From Candidatus Aquidulcis sp. (GTDB lineage Bacteria > Chloroflexota > Anaerolineae > UBA4142), in NCBI GenBank assembly GCA_020723345.1, contig DYJA01000001.1, positions 216,183 to 280,182 on the forward strand: a DNA stretch of 64,000 nt, written 5' to 3'. The notes beneath the pieces were generated by a model. That model saw only the letters and a program-made list of their open reading frames with translations. It did no database searches and was not told where the DNA came from. A program made the position numbers and the translations under genes. How positions within the stretch are numbered: the first letter of the stretch is position 1; every line of letters starts with the position of its first letter. Shown in pieces: positions 18,247 through 25,104 of this stretch.

Positions 18247-19263
18247 ATGCAATTTCTCTCGCCCGATATGTTGTGGTTGTTGCTGCTCATCCCCGCGCTC
18301 GTCGGGGCGTACATACTCGCGCAACGCCGCCGCGCGCGCTACGCGCTTCGCTATTCCAGCATCTCCATTTTTAGAGAAGCGCTCGGCAAGCGACCTGGGT
18401 TGCGGCGGCACATTCCTCCGCTGTTCTTCCTCTGCGGCATCGGGCTGATGCTTTTTGCCGCCGCGCGTCCGTACGGCGTCGTGACATTGCCGAAACAACA
18501 AGCGACCGTCATCCTCTCGATTGACGTGTCGGGCAGTATGCGCGCGAACGACATGAAACCGACGCGCCTCCAAGCCGCCAAAACCGCCGCGCTCGCGTTC
18601 GTCGCGCTGCAAGACGCGCAGACGCGCATCGGCGTCGTCGCGTTTTCGTGGAACGCCAACATCGTCCAAGCGCCGACGACGGATCGCGAATTGGTGCGCG
18701 CGGCGATCAATCGCCTGACGAATCTGCAAAGCACCGCGATTGGCAGCGGCATCCTCGTTTCGCTCGACGCGATCTTTGAAAAGCCGAGCGCGAGTACGTC
18801 CTCGCCGCGCCTCGGCGATCCGCTCACCGCGCCGACGCCGACGCCGACGCCGGTGCCGCGCGGCAACTTTACGCCCGCGACGGTCATTCTGCTTTCGGAT
18901 GGACAAAACCGGACGGGACCTTCGCCGATCACCTCCGCGCAGACCGCCGCCGATCGCGGCGTCCGCGTTTTTACGATCGGGATCGGCACGCCGCAAGGCA
19001 CGACCATCGAAGGCGGCGGCGGCTTTGGTTTCCGCGCGGTGTTGGACGAAGAGACGCTCAGACGCGTCGCGGCGATCACGGACGCGAAATATTTTCACGC
19101 GTCGGACGAGACCGCGCTGCTGACGATTTATCAGAATCTTGCCAAAGGCGTCGTCGTCACGCAAGAAAAAGAAGAAAGCACGGTGATCTTCACCGGAGTC
19201 GCGATGTTGTTTCTGCTGTTCGGCGGCGCGCTCTCGCTCTTCTGGTTCAACCGACTGCCATAA
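18247..19263 (+). CDS. BatA-like VWA membrane protein
   Basis: 338 residues. Two N-terminal TM helices (about 8-25 and 58-75), a VWA domain with intact MIDAS (DVSGS, Thr in 'LQSTAIGSG', Asp in 'LLSDGQ') and a C-terminal TM helix (about 312-332). A low-complexity 'TPTPTPVPRG' linker interrupts the VWA domain around residue 200, and 'GGGGFGF' occurs later. This is the BatA/BatB (aerotolerance operon) architecture; the usual MoxR ATPase and DUF58 genes are not adjacent. GAAAGGGCG-type RBS upstream of ATG 18247. Confidence 0.85.
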   Translation: MQFLSPDMLWLLLLIPALVGAYILAQRRRARYALRYSSISIFREALGKRPGLRRHIPPLFFLCGIGLMLFAAARPYGVVTLPKQQATVILSIDVSGSMRANDMKPTRLQAAKTAALAFVALQDAQTRIGVVAFSWNANIVQAPTTDRELVRAAINRLTNLQSTAIGSGILVSLDAIFEKPSASTSSPRLGDPLTAPTPTPTPVPRGNFTPATVILLSDGQNRTGPSPITSAQTAADRGVRVFTIGIGTPQGTTIEGGGGFGFRAVLDEETLRRVAAITDAKYFHASDETALLTIYQNLAKGVVVTQEKEESTVIFTGVAMLFLLFGGALSLFWFNRLP

Positions 19264-19265
19264 AG

Positions 19266-19352
19266 GATGACAACGGACGGAATTGGATTTAGCGGACGGA
19301 CACGTACGCGATGAGGTTTGTCCGTTTAATCCGATTCTGTCCGTTGTTATCT
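19266..19352. repeat. long imperfect inverted repeat (about 35-bp arms)
   Basis: Left arm 'gatgacaacggacggaattgg...' pairs with right arm '...ccgattctgtccgttgttatc'. It can act as a bidirectional terminator between the BatA-like gene and the methyltransferase. Confidence 0.6.
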
Positions 19353-19353
19353 T

Positions 19354-19382
19354 TTGCGTCGCACGCGCGGTTGTGCTACAAT
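19354..19382 (+). promoter_or_regulatory. extended -10 promoter of the methyltransferase gene
   Basis: TTGCGT (19354-19359), 17 bp, TACAAT (19377-19382) preceded by TGC. Transcription should start near 19389, at or beside the GTG at 19390, suggesting a leaderless message. Confidence 0.6.
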
Positions 19383-19389
19383 GCGCGGC

Positions 19390-20277
19390 GTGGAACTCGA
19401 CAAGATCTATTGCGCCGATTGCCGCGCGATGCGCGAGGTGGACGACGACTCGGTGCAACTCATCGTCACGTCGCCGCCGTACAACGTCGGCAAAGAGTAC
19501 ACGCAGCATCGCGACGCGATGGAATTGCGCGAGTATCTGGCGTTCCTCAAACAAGTGTGGCAGGAATGTACGCGCGTGTTGTGTCGCGGCGGGCGACTCG
19601 CGGTCAACATCGCGAACACAGGGCGCAAACCGTACGTGCCGCTGAGCGCGTACATCGCGGAGCAACTGTTCGATCTCGGTTTGCTGATGCGCGGCGAAAT
19701 TATCTGGGACAAGGGACCGAGCGTCGGCATTTCGACCGCGTGGGGCAGTTTTGCGCGCGCGTCCAATCCGACGCTGCGCGACGTTCACGAGTACATTCTC
19801 ATTTTTTGCAAAGAGTCGTACAAGTTGGAGCAGACGCACGGCAAAGAAAGCGGCATCGCGAATTTGGAATTTGTCGAGTGGACGAAAAGCGTGTGGCATC
19901 AGCCCGAAGATCAAATTACCGATGCGGGCAAAACGATGTGGCGCTTCGATACGCTCAGCAAAAAGCGTGACCGCAACGCGCCCGATCATCCCGCGCCGTT
20001 TCCAATCGATCTGCCGATGCGGTTGATGCTGATCTACACCAACATCGGCGACATCGTCCTCGATCCGTTTATGGGCAGCGGTACGACCGCGCTCGCCGCG
20101 AAGTTGACGCATCGGCATTTCATCGGCTACGAAATTTCGCAAAAGTACTGCCAAATCGCGGAAGAACGATTGCAAAAATTTGTCCCCGGCGAACGATTGG
20201 TGCCGCCACCCAAACTGAAAAAGACGAGAGTCAAAAAATCGCGTCGCGCGGCTGGAGAAGAATCGCCGACGCGTTGA
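19390..20277 (+). CDS. DNA methyltransferase, N4-cytosine/N6-adenine type (beta-class order)
   Basis: 295 residues from GTG 19390. ATG 19381 is in frame, but it overlaps the -10 box. The catalytic motif TSPPYNVG comes first and the SAM-binding DPFMGSGTTALAA near the C-terminus, the beta-class order. Transfers methyl from SAM to an exocyclic amino group in DNA. No restriction endonuclease or specificity gene is adjacent, so it looks like a solitary methyltransferase (host regulation or relic of an R-M system). The C-terminus is basic (KKTRVKKSRR). Confidence 0.88.
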   Translation: MELDKIYCADCRAMREVDDDSVQLIVTSPPYNVGKEYTQHRDAMELREYLAFLKQVWQECTRVLCRGGRLAVNIANTGRKPYVPLSAYIAEQLFDLGLLMRGEIIWDKGPSVGISTAWGSFARASNPTLRDVHEYILIFCKESYKLEQTHGKESGIANLEFVEWTKSVWHQPEDQITDAGKTMWRFDTLSKKRDRNAPDHPAPFPIDLPMRLMLIYTNIGDIVLDPFMGSGTTALAAKLTHRHFIGYEISQKYCQIAEERLQKFVPGERLVPPPKLKKTRVKKSRRAAGEESPTR

Positions 20278-20301
20278 ATCGAAATTTGCGATTGCATCGT
20301 C

Positions 20302-20330
20302 TGTCATTTCGAGCGAAGCGAGAAATGACA
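20302..20330. repeat. short dispersed palindrome TGTCATTTC...GAAATGACA
   Basis: 9-bp perfect arms with the loop 'gagcgaagcga', between the methyltransferase and tRNA-Val; could terminate the methyltransferase transcript. Confidence 0.6.
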
Positions 20331-20366
20331 TTGCCCGCTTGTGGGATAAGCACGCGAAATTTGTAT

Positions 20367-20394
20367 TTGCCAACAAAAGAATTTGTGGTATAAT
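20367..20394 (+). promoter_or_regulatory. promoter of tRNA-Val
   Basis: TTGCCA (20367-20372), 16 bp, TATAAT (20389-20394); tRNA begins 11 bp downstream. Confidence 0.8.
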
Positions 20395-20405
20395 AGCAAT
20401 CGAAC

Positions 20406-20480
20406 GGGCGGTTAGCTCAGATTGGTTAGAGCGCAGCGTTGACATCGCTGAGGCCATAGGTTCAACTCCTATACCGCCCA
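20406..20480 (+). tRNA. tRNA-Val (GAC)
   Basis: 75 nt. Acceptor stem GGGCGGT/ACCGCCC with discriminator A, D stem GCTC/GAGC, anticodon stem CAGCG/CGCTG with loop TTGACAT (anticodon GAC), T arm with TTCAACT loop. CCA is not encoded. No terminator is visible before the T-box leader that begins about 35 nt later. Confidence 0.95.
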
Positions 20481-20514
20481 CACGGTCAGTGAGCAGTGAG
20501 CAGTAAATAGTGAA

Positions 20515-20736
20515 CAGTGGCTGAGACCAAGACGAGTAGTCGATCCGATTGTGCCAGGGAGATCGCGCCGCGACTGCAAGCGCGATTCACACACCGTCGA
20601 CGAAAACCACTTGCGAGCCAAACGGCGCCACCGTTATCGGCAATTGAGTGTGCAACGCCCAAGGATGCGCGTGTGCAAAACTGGGTGGAACCACGGGAGA
20701 ACTCTCTCGTCCCAAGCGGACGCGAGAGTTTTTTAT
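20515..20736 (+). promoter_or_regulatory. T-box riboswitch, predicted threonine-specific, upstream of aspartokinase
   Basis: Stem I is closed by AGTGG (20516-20520) and CCACT (20607-20611). It holds the AGTA of the specifier-loop motif (20535-20538), the distal AG-bulge/terminal-loop region (GGGAG near 20558 and GACTGCAAG near 20571-20580), and on the 3' side GAA-A-ACC-A with ACC (Thr) at 20606-20608. The T-box antiterminator core GGGTGGAACCACGGG is at 20683-20697. It overlaps an intrinsic terminator. Family knowledge: uncharged tRNA-Thr stabilises the antiterminator and turns on the gene. The Thr assignment fits aspartate-family amino acid synthesis. No separate promoter is clear after tRNA-Val. 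Confidence 0.85.
20700..20734 (+). terminator. T-box terminator hairpin
   Basis: AACTCTC-t-CGTCC pairs with GGACG-c-GAGAGTT (one mismatch), followed by a T6 run; mutually exclusive with the T-box antiterminator. Confidence 0.8.
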
Positions 20737-20741
20737 TTTGT

Positions 20742-20766
20742 AGGACAAGTTTCCAGAACTTGTCCT
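20742..20766. repeat. short palindrome AGGACAAGTT...AACTTGTCCT
   Basis: 10-bp arms, 5-nt loop, between the T-box terminator and lysC start. Member of the same dispersed class as 39664-39690 and 55321-55342. Confidence 0.6.
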
Positions 20767-20779
20767 GCCGAGGAGGACT

Positions 20780-22183
20780 ATGCGCCTTGTAATGAAATTC
20801 GGCGGCACATCCGTCAGCGGCGGACCGCGCATCCAAAATGTCGCCGACCTGGTTTGTGGCTACGCCAAACAAGGACACGCGATCGTCACCGTCACCAGCG
20901 CGATGAGCGGCGTCACCGACACGCTCATTCGCGCGGCGCGGCGCGCGGCGGCGGGTGACGACGCGCCGTACCTCGCCGCGCACGAAACATTGACCGAGCA
21001 GCATTTCGCCGCGCTCGATCACATCATCGGCGACGCAGCGACACGTGAGATCGCGCACAAGCACGTCACGCGCTTGCTCGACGATTTTGCGAACTTGTGT
21101 CAAAGCATTCACGTTCTCGGCGAAGTGACGCCGCGCGCACTCGACGCGGTCGCCTCGCTCGGCGAACGGCTGATTCTGCCGATTCTCGCGCAAGCGCTGC
21201 GCGAACGCGGCGCGGCGACCGAAGCGATTGAAGCGACCGAACTGATCATCACCGACGACAATTTCACGCAAGCCAGTCCGGTGATGGACGCGACGCGCAA
21301 CAAGGCGCGCGCGCGTTTGATGCCGCTCTTGCAGCAAGGCGTCTTGCCGGTCACGACCGGCTTTCTCGGCGCGACGCGCGCGGGCATTGTCACGACGCTC
21401 GGACGCGGCGGCAGCGATTACACCGCGACGATTCTCGGCAACGCGCTCGACGCGGACGAAGTATGGATTTGGACGGATGTCGACGGCGTGATGACTGCCG
21501 ACCCGCGCATCGTGCCAGACGCGCAGACACTCGCGGAAATTTCGTACGGCGAAGCGGCGGAACTGTCGTACTTTGGCGCGAAGGTGATTCATCCCAAGAC
21601 GATTTCACCCGCCGCCGAACGCGATACGCCGATTCGCATTTTGAACACGTTCAACCCGACGCACCCCGGCACGCGCATCGTCCGCGCGCCGCGCGCGAAC
21701 GGGCGCACCGTCAAAGCGATCACAGTGATCCGCAACCTGGGACAGATCACCGTCGAGGGACGCGGGATGCAGGGGATGCCGGGCGTCGCGGCGCGCGTCT
21801 TTTCGACCGTCGCGCGCGAAGCGATCAACGTCCTGATGATTTCGCAATCGTCGTCGGAACAAAATATTTGCTTCATCGTCGAAAGCGCGCAAGCGCAGCG
21901 CGCCATCGACGCGCTCGAAAAAGAATTCGAACTCGACCGGCTGCGCGGCAACATCGACCGCATCTCGGCGCAAGACAAGATCGTCATTCTCGCCGTCGTC
22001 GGCGAAGGCATGAAGGGCACGCCCGGTATCGCCGCCAAAGTTTTCGGCGCGTTGGCGGAACGCCGGATCAACGTGATTTCCATCGCGCAAGGTTCGTCGG
22101 AGTACAACTTGTCGCTCGTCGTGGACGAGAAGGACGCGGACGAAGCGATGCGCGCGGTTCACAAAAATTTCTTGGTTGGTTAG
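20780..22183 (+). CDS. lysC: aspartate kinase
   Basis: 467 residues. N-terminal kinase motif MKFGGTSV, 'SGVTDTLI', 'TLGRGGSDYTA' and 'TDVDGVMTADPR' are the classic aspartokinase signatures; the last 150 residues are two ACT domains ('GVAARVFSTVAREAINVLMI', 'GIAAKVFGALAERRINVISI') for allosteric control by Thr and/or Lys. It phosphorylates aspartate as the first step to Thr, Met, Lys and Ile. RBS GAGGAGG precedes ATG 20780. Expression is probably governed by the Thr T-box upstream; asd follows 92 bp later after a large inverted repeat. Confidence 0.95.
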   Translation: MRLVMKFGGTSVSGGPRIQNVADLVCGYAKQGHAIVTVTSAMSGVTDTLIRAARRAAAGDDAPYLAAHETLTEQHFAALDHIIGDAATREIAHKHVTRLLDDFANLCQSIHVLGEVTPRALDAVASLGERLILPILAQALRERGAATEAIEATELIITDDNFTQASPVMDATRNKARARLMPLLQQGVLPVTTGFLGATRAGIVTTLGRGGSDYTATILGNALDADEVWIWTDVDGVMTADPRIVPDAQTLAEISYGEAAELSYFGAKVIHPKTISPAAERDTPIRILNTFNPTHPGTRIVRAPRANGRTVKAITVIRNLGQITVEGRGMQGMPGVAARVFSTVAREAINVLMISQSSSEQNICFIVESAQAQRAIDALEKEFELDRLRGNIDRISAQDKIVILAVVGEGMKGTPGIAAKVFGALAERRINVISIAQGSSEYNLSLVVDEKDADEAMRAVHKNFLVG

Positions 22184-22262
22184 TTCGTTTGGTGGTTGGT
22201 TAGTTTGCTCGTTGGATGCGTCGAACTAACCAGCCAACAAACCAACCAACGAACTAACCAAC
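22175..22262. repeat. long imperfect hairpin between lysC and asd
   Basis: Left arm built of 'gttggttagttcgt' units and right arm of 'aactaaccaac' units, about 31 bp paired, loop around 22206-22223. It overlaps the lysC stop codon. No T-run follows, so it is more likely an mRNA-stabilising or attenuating structure or a dispersed repeat than a terminator. Confidence 0.6.
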
Positions 22263-22275
22263 AAACGAGGTCGCC

Positions 22276-23322
22276 ATGAAAAAATTACCTGTCGCCATTT
22301 TAGGCGCAACCGGTTTGGTCGGACAACGCTTGGCGCAATTGCTCGCGGCGCATCCGTGGTTCGAAATCCGCGCGCTTGCCGCGAGCGATAATTCCGTCGG
22401 CAAAAAATATGCGGACGCGGCGAAGTGGAAATTGCCGCGCGATATTCCCGATGTGGCACGCGAACTGATCGTGCAGCCGTGCGAGCCGGGGATGGATGTC
22501 GCGCTCGTTTTCTCCGCGCTGCCGAGCGATGTCGCCGGTCCGATTGAAGAAAATTTCGCGGCGCGCGGCTATCTCATTTCGAGCAACGCGTCGAATCACC
22601 GGATGGACGCGGACGTGCCGCTCGTCATCGCCGAAGTGAATCCCGATCACCTCGATCTGGTGCGCGTGCAGCGCGCGCGGCGCAAATCGAATGGCGCGAT
22701 TGTGTGCAACGCGAATTGCTCGACGATCCATTTGACGCTCGCGCTCAAACCGCTGGCGGACGCGTTCGGCTTGAAGCGCGTGATCGTGACGACGATGCAG
22801 GCGTTGAGCGGCGCAGGTTATCCCGGCGTCGCGTCGCTCGACATCTTGGATAATGTGATTCCGTACATCGGCGGCGAAGAACCGAAATTGGAAACCGAGC
22901 CGCTGAAGATTCTCGGCACACTGAAAAATGATCGCGTGTCAAATGCGGAGATGCGGATCAGCGCCGCGTGCAATCGCGTGGCAACCTGGGACGGACATCT
23001 TGAAACCGTTTCCGTGGAATTTATCCAAAAACCGAATATTGACCAATTGCGCCGCGTTATGATACAATTCAAAAGCGAACCGCAGTCCTTGCAACTGCCC
23101 AGCGCGCCCGCGCACCCGATTGTCGTGCGCGACGAGCCGGATCGACCGCAGCCGCGTTTAGATCGCGATGCCGAAGGCGGGATGGCGTCAGTCGTCGGAC
23201 GCGTGCGCGAGTGCAACGTGTTGGATTTCAAATTTGTTGTGCTGGGACACAACACGCTGCGTGGCGCGGCGGGCGGCACGTTGTTGAATGCGGAGTTGTT
23301 GGTCGCGAAAAAGTTCATTTAG
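22276..23322 (+). CDS. asd: aspartate-semialdehyde dehydrogenase
   Basis: 348 residues. N-terminal NADP-binding 'VAILGATGLVGQRL', the catalytic cysteine in 'CNANCSTIHL', 'QALSGAGYPGV' and the C-terminal 'LGHNTLRGAAGGTLLNAELL' are all typical of the archaeal/fungal-like ASADH subgroup. It reduces aspartyl phosphate to aspartate semialdehyde after LysC. Same strand as lysC, RBS ACGAGG before ATG 22276, so likely the same transcript under T-box control. Confidence 0.95.
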   Translation: MKKLPVAILGATGLVGQRLAQLLAAHPWFEIRALAASDNSVGKKYADAAKWKLPRDIPDVARELIVQPCEPGMDVALVFSALPSDVAGPIEENFAARGYLISSNASNHRMDADVPLVIAEVNPDHLDLVRVQRARRKSNGAIVCNANCSTIHLTLALKPLADAFGLKRVIVTTMQALSGAGYPGVASLDILDNVIPYIGGEEPKLETEPLKILGTLKNDRVSNAEMRISAACNRVATWDGHLETVSVEFIQKPNIDQLRRVMIQFKSEPQSLQLPSAPAHPIVVRDEPDRPQPRLDRDAEGGMASVVGRVRECNVLDFKFVVLGHNTLRGAAGGTLLNAELLVAKKFI

Positions 23323-23324
23323 AT

Positions 23325-23400
23325 GTTGGAAGTTGGAAATTGGAAGTTAGATGGATTTCAGAGAAGGCATCTAATTTCCGATCTCTAACTTCCAACCTCC
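23325..23400. repeat. dispersed repeat 'ttggaagttggaaattggaagtt' forming a hairpin
   Basis: Left arm of 'ggaagttggaaatt' units pairs with right arm 'aatttccgatctctaacttcc'. Same element class as 53896-53931 and the in-frame insertion at 57486-57590. Confidence 0.6.
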
Positions 23401-23417
23401 AGACCGAAAGGAGTTTG

Positions 23418-24083
23418 GTGGCAACGGTTGATTTGTTTCATTACGCGCGCGCCGATGATCTGGACGCGATTTCGGAAGAAGGATTGAAAGTCGGCTCCAA
23501 GCGGTGGAAGGTTTTGTCAGAGTTGCGCGAGAAATGCGTGTACACCTGGCTCGCGCCGGATTTCGACGTGATGGGATACAACGAAAATCCGCAGTACGTT
23601 TGTCTGCGCGTGCGCGTCGATTCGGCGCGCTGCCGCGTCGCGCCGATGGAGTTGATCTCCGCGGCGTTCGTGAATCACATCGGACGCGGGCAGCCGAAGA
23701 ACCCGGACCTCGCCGCGAAATTGATCGCGGCGTACGAAAAAGTCGCGGTACCGCTGCACGAGTATTTGCCGGGCATGTTTCGCGCGCCCGAAGTGTTGGT
23801 GGAAGGGGAGATCAGCGCGGACGATATCGCCGTGGTCAAAGCGCCGGAATCCGGTATGCGCGGCGAGGAGAATCGGCGGCAGTACACATCGCGCTGGGGC
23901 GAGCATTTGATTCGCGTGTTGGGCGTTCAGCGCACGCTGATGCAATTGCCCGAGTCGACGGAAGCCTCGGTTAATCGTGGCCTCGCCGTGCGCGTCGCGA
24001 AACACGACGACGCAACCGCGTATCTGGAAACGTACATGCTCGTCGAGACCGGCGAATTTTTCACGGTGGAGAAAGAGGACTAA
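23418..24083 (+). CDS. hypothetical protein, possibly ADP-ribosyltransferase-like
   Basis: 221 residues from GTG 23418, with AAAGGAG six bases upstream; the open frame extends upstream through the intergenic repeat and is not believed there. The N-terminal 'LFHYARADDLDAISEEGLKVGS' segment (in pieces) recalls the H-Y/F start of ART/KptA-like folds, which also have a 'I...GL' turn, but the rest is not recognised. No TM or signal. It is followed convergently, with a 4-bp overlap, by the gene on the minus strand. Function unknown. Confidence 0.6.
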   Translation: MATVDLFHYARADDLDAISEEGLKVGSKRWKVLSELREKCVYTWLAPDFDVMGYNENPQYVCLRVRVDSARCRVAPMELISAAFVNHIGRGQPKNPDLAAKLIAAYEKVAVPLHEYLPGMFRAPEVLVEGEISADDIAVVKAPESGMRGEENRRQYTSRWGEHLIRVLGVQRTLMQLPESTEASVNRGLAVRVAKHDDATAYLETYMLVETGEFFTVEKED

Positions 24084-24502
24084 CGACGGGCAGGGGGTTC
24101 GTCGCCGGGCGCGTAGCGTTCGGCGTACCTGAGATTGCGCGGATCGAAAGGCGCGCTCGTGACCGGAATGCCGCGGCGCGTGAGCAAATATTCTGCCCAG
24201 CGCGCTTGGCGGCGCTTGACGCGAAAAGAAAAGTGAGCGCCGGAAAAACCGCGTCCCCAAATGCGAACGCCGTACCGGCGCAGGAACGCTTCGATTTCTT
24301 CGCCGCTCCAGCCCGCGCGGCGCGACACGAAAATCGTCCAGGAATTGATCGCCGCGAGACTCGCGAAAAATTCGTTGACGACGCCGACGATGCCGGCGCG
24401 ATCGTACGCGCCGCGCCAATCGGCGTAGCGGAACGTCGAGAAAATTTCGTCCAAGCGATCTAGCAGATCGAAGGTGGCAAACAGCTCGAGCAAATTCGGC
24501 AT
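24080..24502 (-). CDS. hypothetical protein
   Basis: 140 residues from ATG 24502 (minus strand). Contains 'GWSGEEIEAFLRRYGVRIWGRGFSG', a segment rich in Arg/aromatic residues, and an Arg/Pro-rich tail. Hydrophobic patches are present but no clear TM helix. Convergent with 23418-24083 and divergent from 24595-25002; a shared A/T-rich 'tgttctattatacgtc' (24520-24536) could serve as promoter on either strand. Function unknown. Confidence 0.65.
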   Translation of the reverse strand: MPNLLELFATFDLLDRLDEIFSTFRYADWRGAYDRAGIVGVVNEFFASLAAINSWTIFVSRRAGWSGEEIEAFLRRYGVRIWGRGFSGAHFSFRVKRRQARWAEYLLTRRGIPVTSAPFDPRNLRYAERYAPGDEPPARR

Positions 24503-24594
24503 CTGATCAAATCGAACCTTTGTTCTATTATACGTCAGAACAGTTGCGAACGCAAGTGTGGACACGCTGCGCGATCGAGAATCTCGCGGAGAAG

Positions 24595-25002
24595 ATGACA
24601 GGAATGATGAATTGGGTGTACGCGGCATTTCTGCTTCTCGTCGCTTTCTTTTTTCTGCGCGCAGGCGACGCGTTTCCCGACGACCCCATCGAAGCGGATG
24701 CAAAGATGGTGGAATTGGGCATCGGTTTGCTCATCATCGTCGGCGTGTTGGCATTTCGTTTGGGTGTTTGGGCAAAGGGTGCGCGCGTGGGGTTTCAGCC
24801 GCAGGAAGCCAAAGCTAAAACAGACAAGACTCCTTTTCAAGTTATGCGCGGAACCTACATCTCGATGGGCTTGATGATCGCAGGTCTGACAATTTTTCTG
24901 GTACTCACGTTAGAACTCACGGGACATCATGAAGAGCTGATGAAAACTTTGGAATGGATTCAATCCAAAGGCGAAAGACTTGTCAACGCGTTACTCCATT
25001 GA
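24595..25002 (+). CDS. small integral membrane protein
   Basis: About 135 residues; start uncertain (ATG 24595, 24604 or 24607). Three TM helices: about 7-24, 38-58 and 87-108 ('MGLMIAGLTIFLVLTLEL'). A basic loop with 'KAKTDKTPFQ' lies between helices 2 and 3. No family recognised. The thrS leader ORF begins 15 bp after its stop, so it may be co-transcribed with thrS. Confidence 0.65.
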   Translation: MTGMMNWVYAAFLLLVAFFFLRAGDAFPDDPIEADAKMVELGIGLLIIVGVLAFRLGVWAKGARVGFQPQEAKAKTDKTPFQVMRGTYISMGLMIAGLTIFLVLTLELTGHHEELMKTLEWIQSKGERLVNALLH

Positions 25003-25017
25003 AAGGAGGTGGTTGCA

Positions 25018-25104
25018 ATGACGGAGGACGAGACTGGCACCACAAGCACGCAAAAATTTGCAGCCACCTCGCGGTGGCATAAACGGAGAAGAATTTATGG
25101 ATGA
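25018..25104 (+). CDS. 28-residue threonine-rich leader ORF overlapping the thrS start
   Basis: A very strong RBS (AAAGGAGGTGG) lies 5 bases before ATG 25018. The 28-residue peptide begins MTEDETGTTSTQ and has six Thr codons, five of them within residues 2-11. Its TGA (25102-25104) lies just past the thrS ATG (25097) in another frame. The leader SD region GAGGTGGTTGC (25006-25016) is complementary (one G-U) to GCAGCCACCTC (25062-25072), which can instead pair with GGTGGC downstream (GCCACC-tcgc-GGTGGC, 25064-25079). This is the layout of a translation-coupled, Thr-sensing attenuator. Confidence 0.55.
   Translation: MTEDETGTTSTQKFAATSRWHKRRRIYG

Noticed and set aside
20551..20958. Plus-strand open frames crossing the T-box
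   Set aside because: They overlap conserved riboswitch elements and the lysC start in another frame; no RBS.
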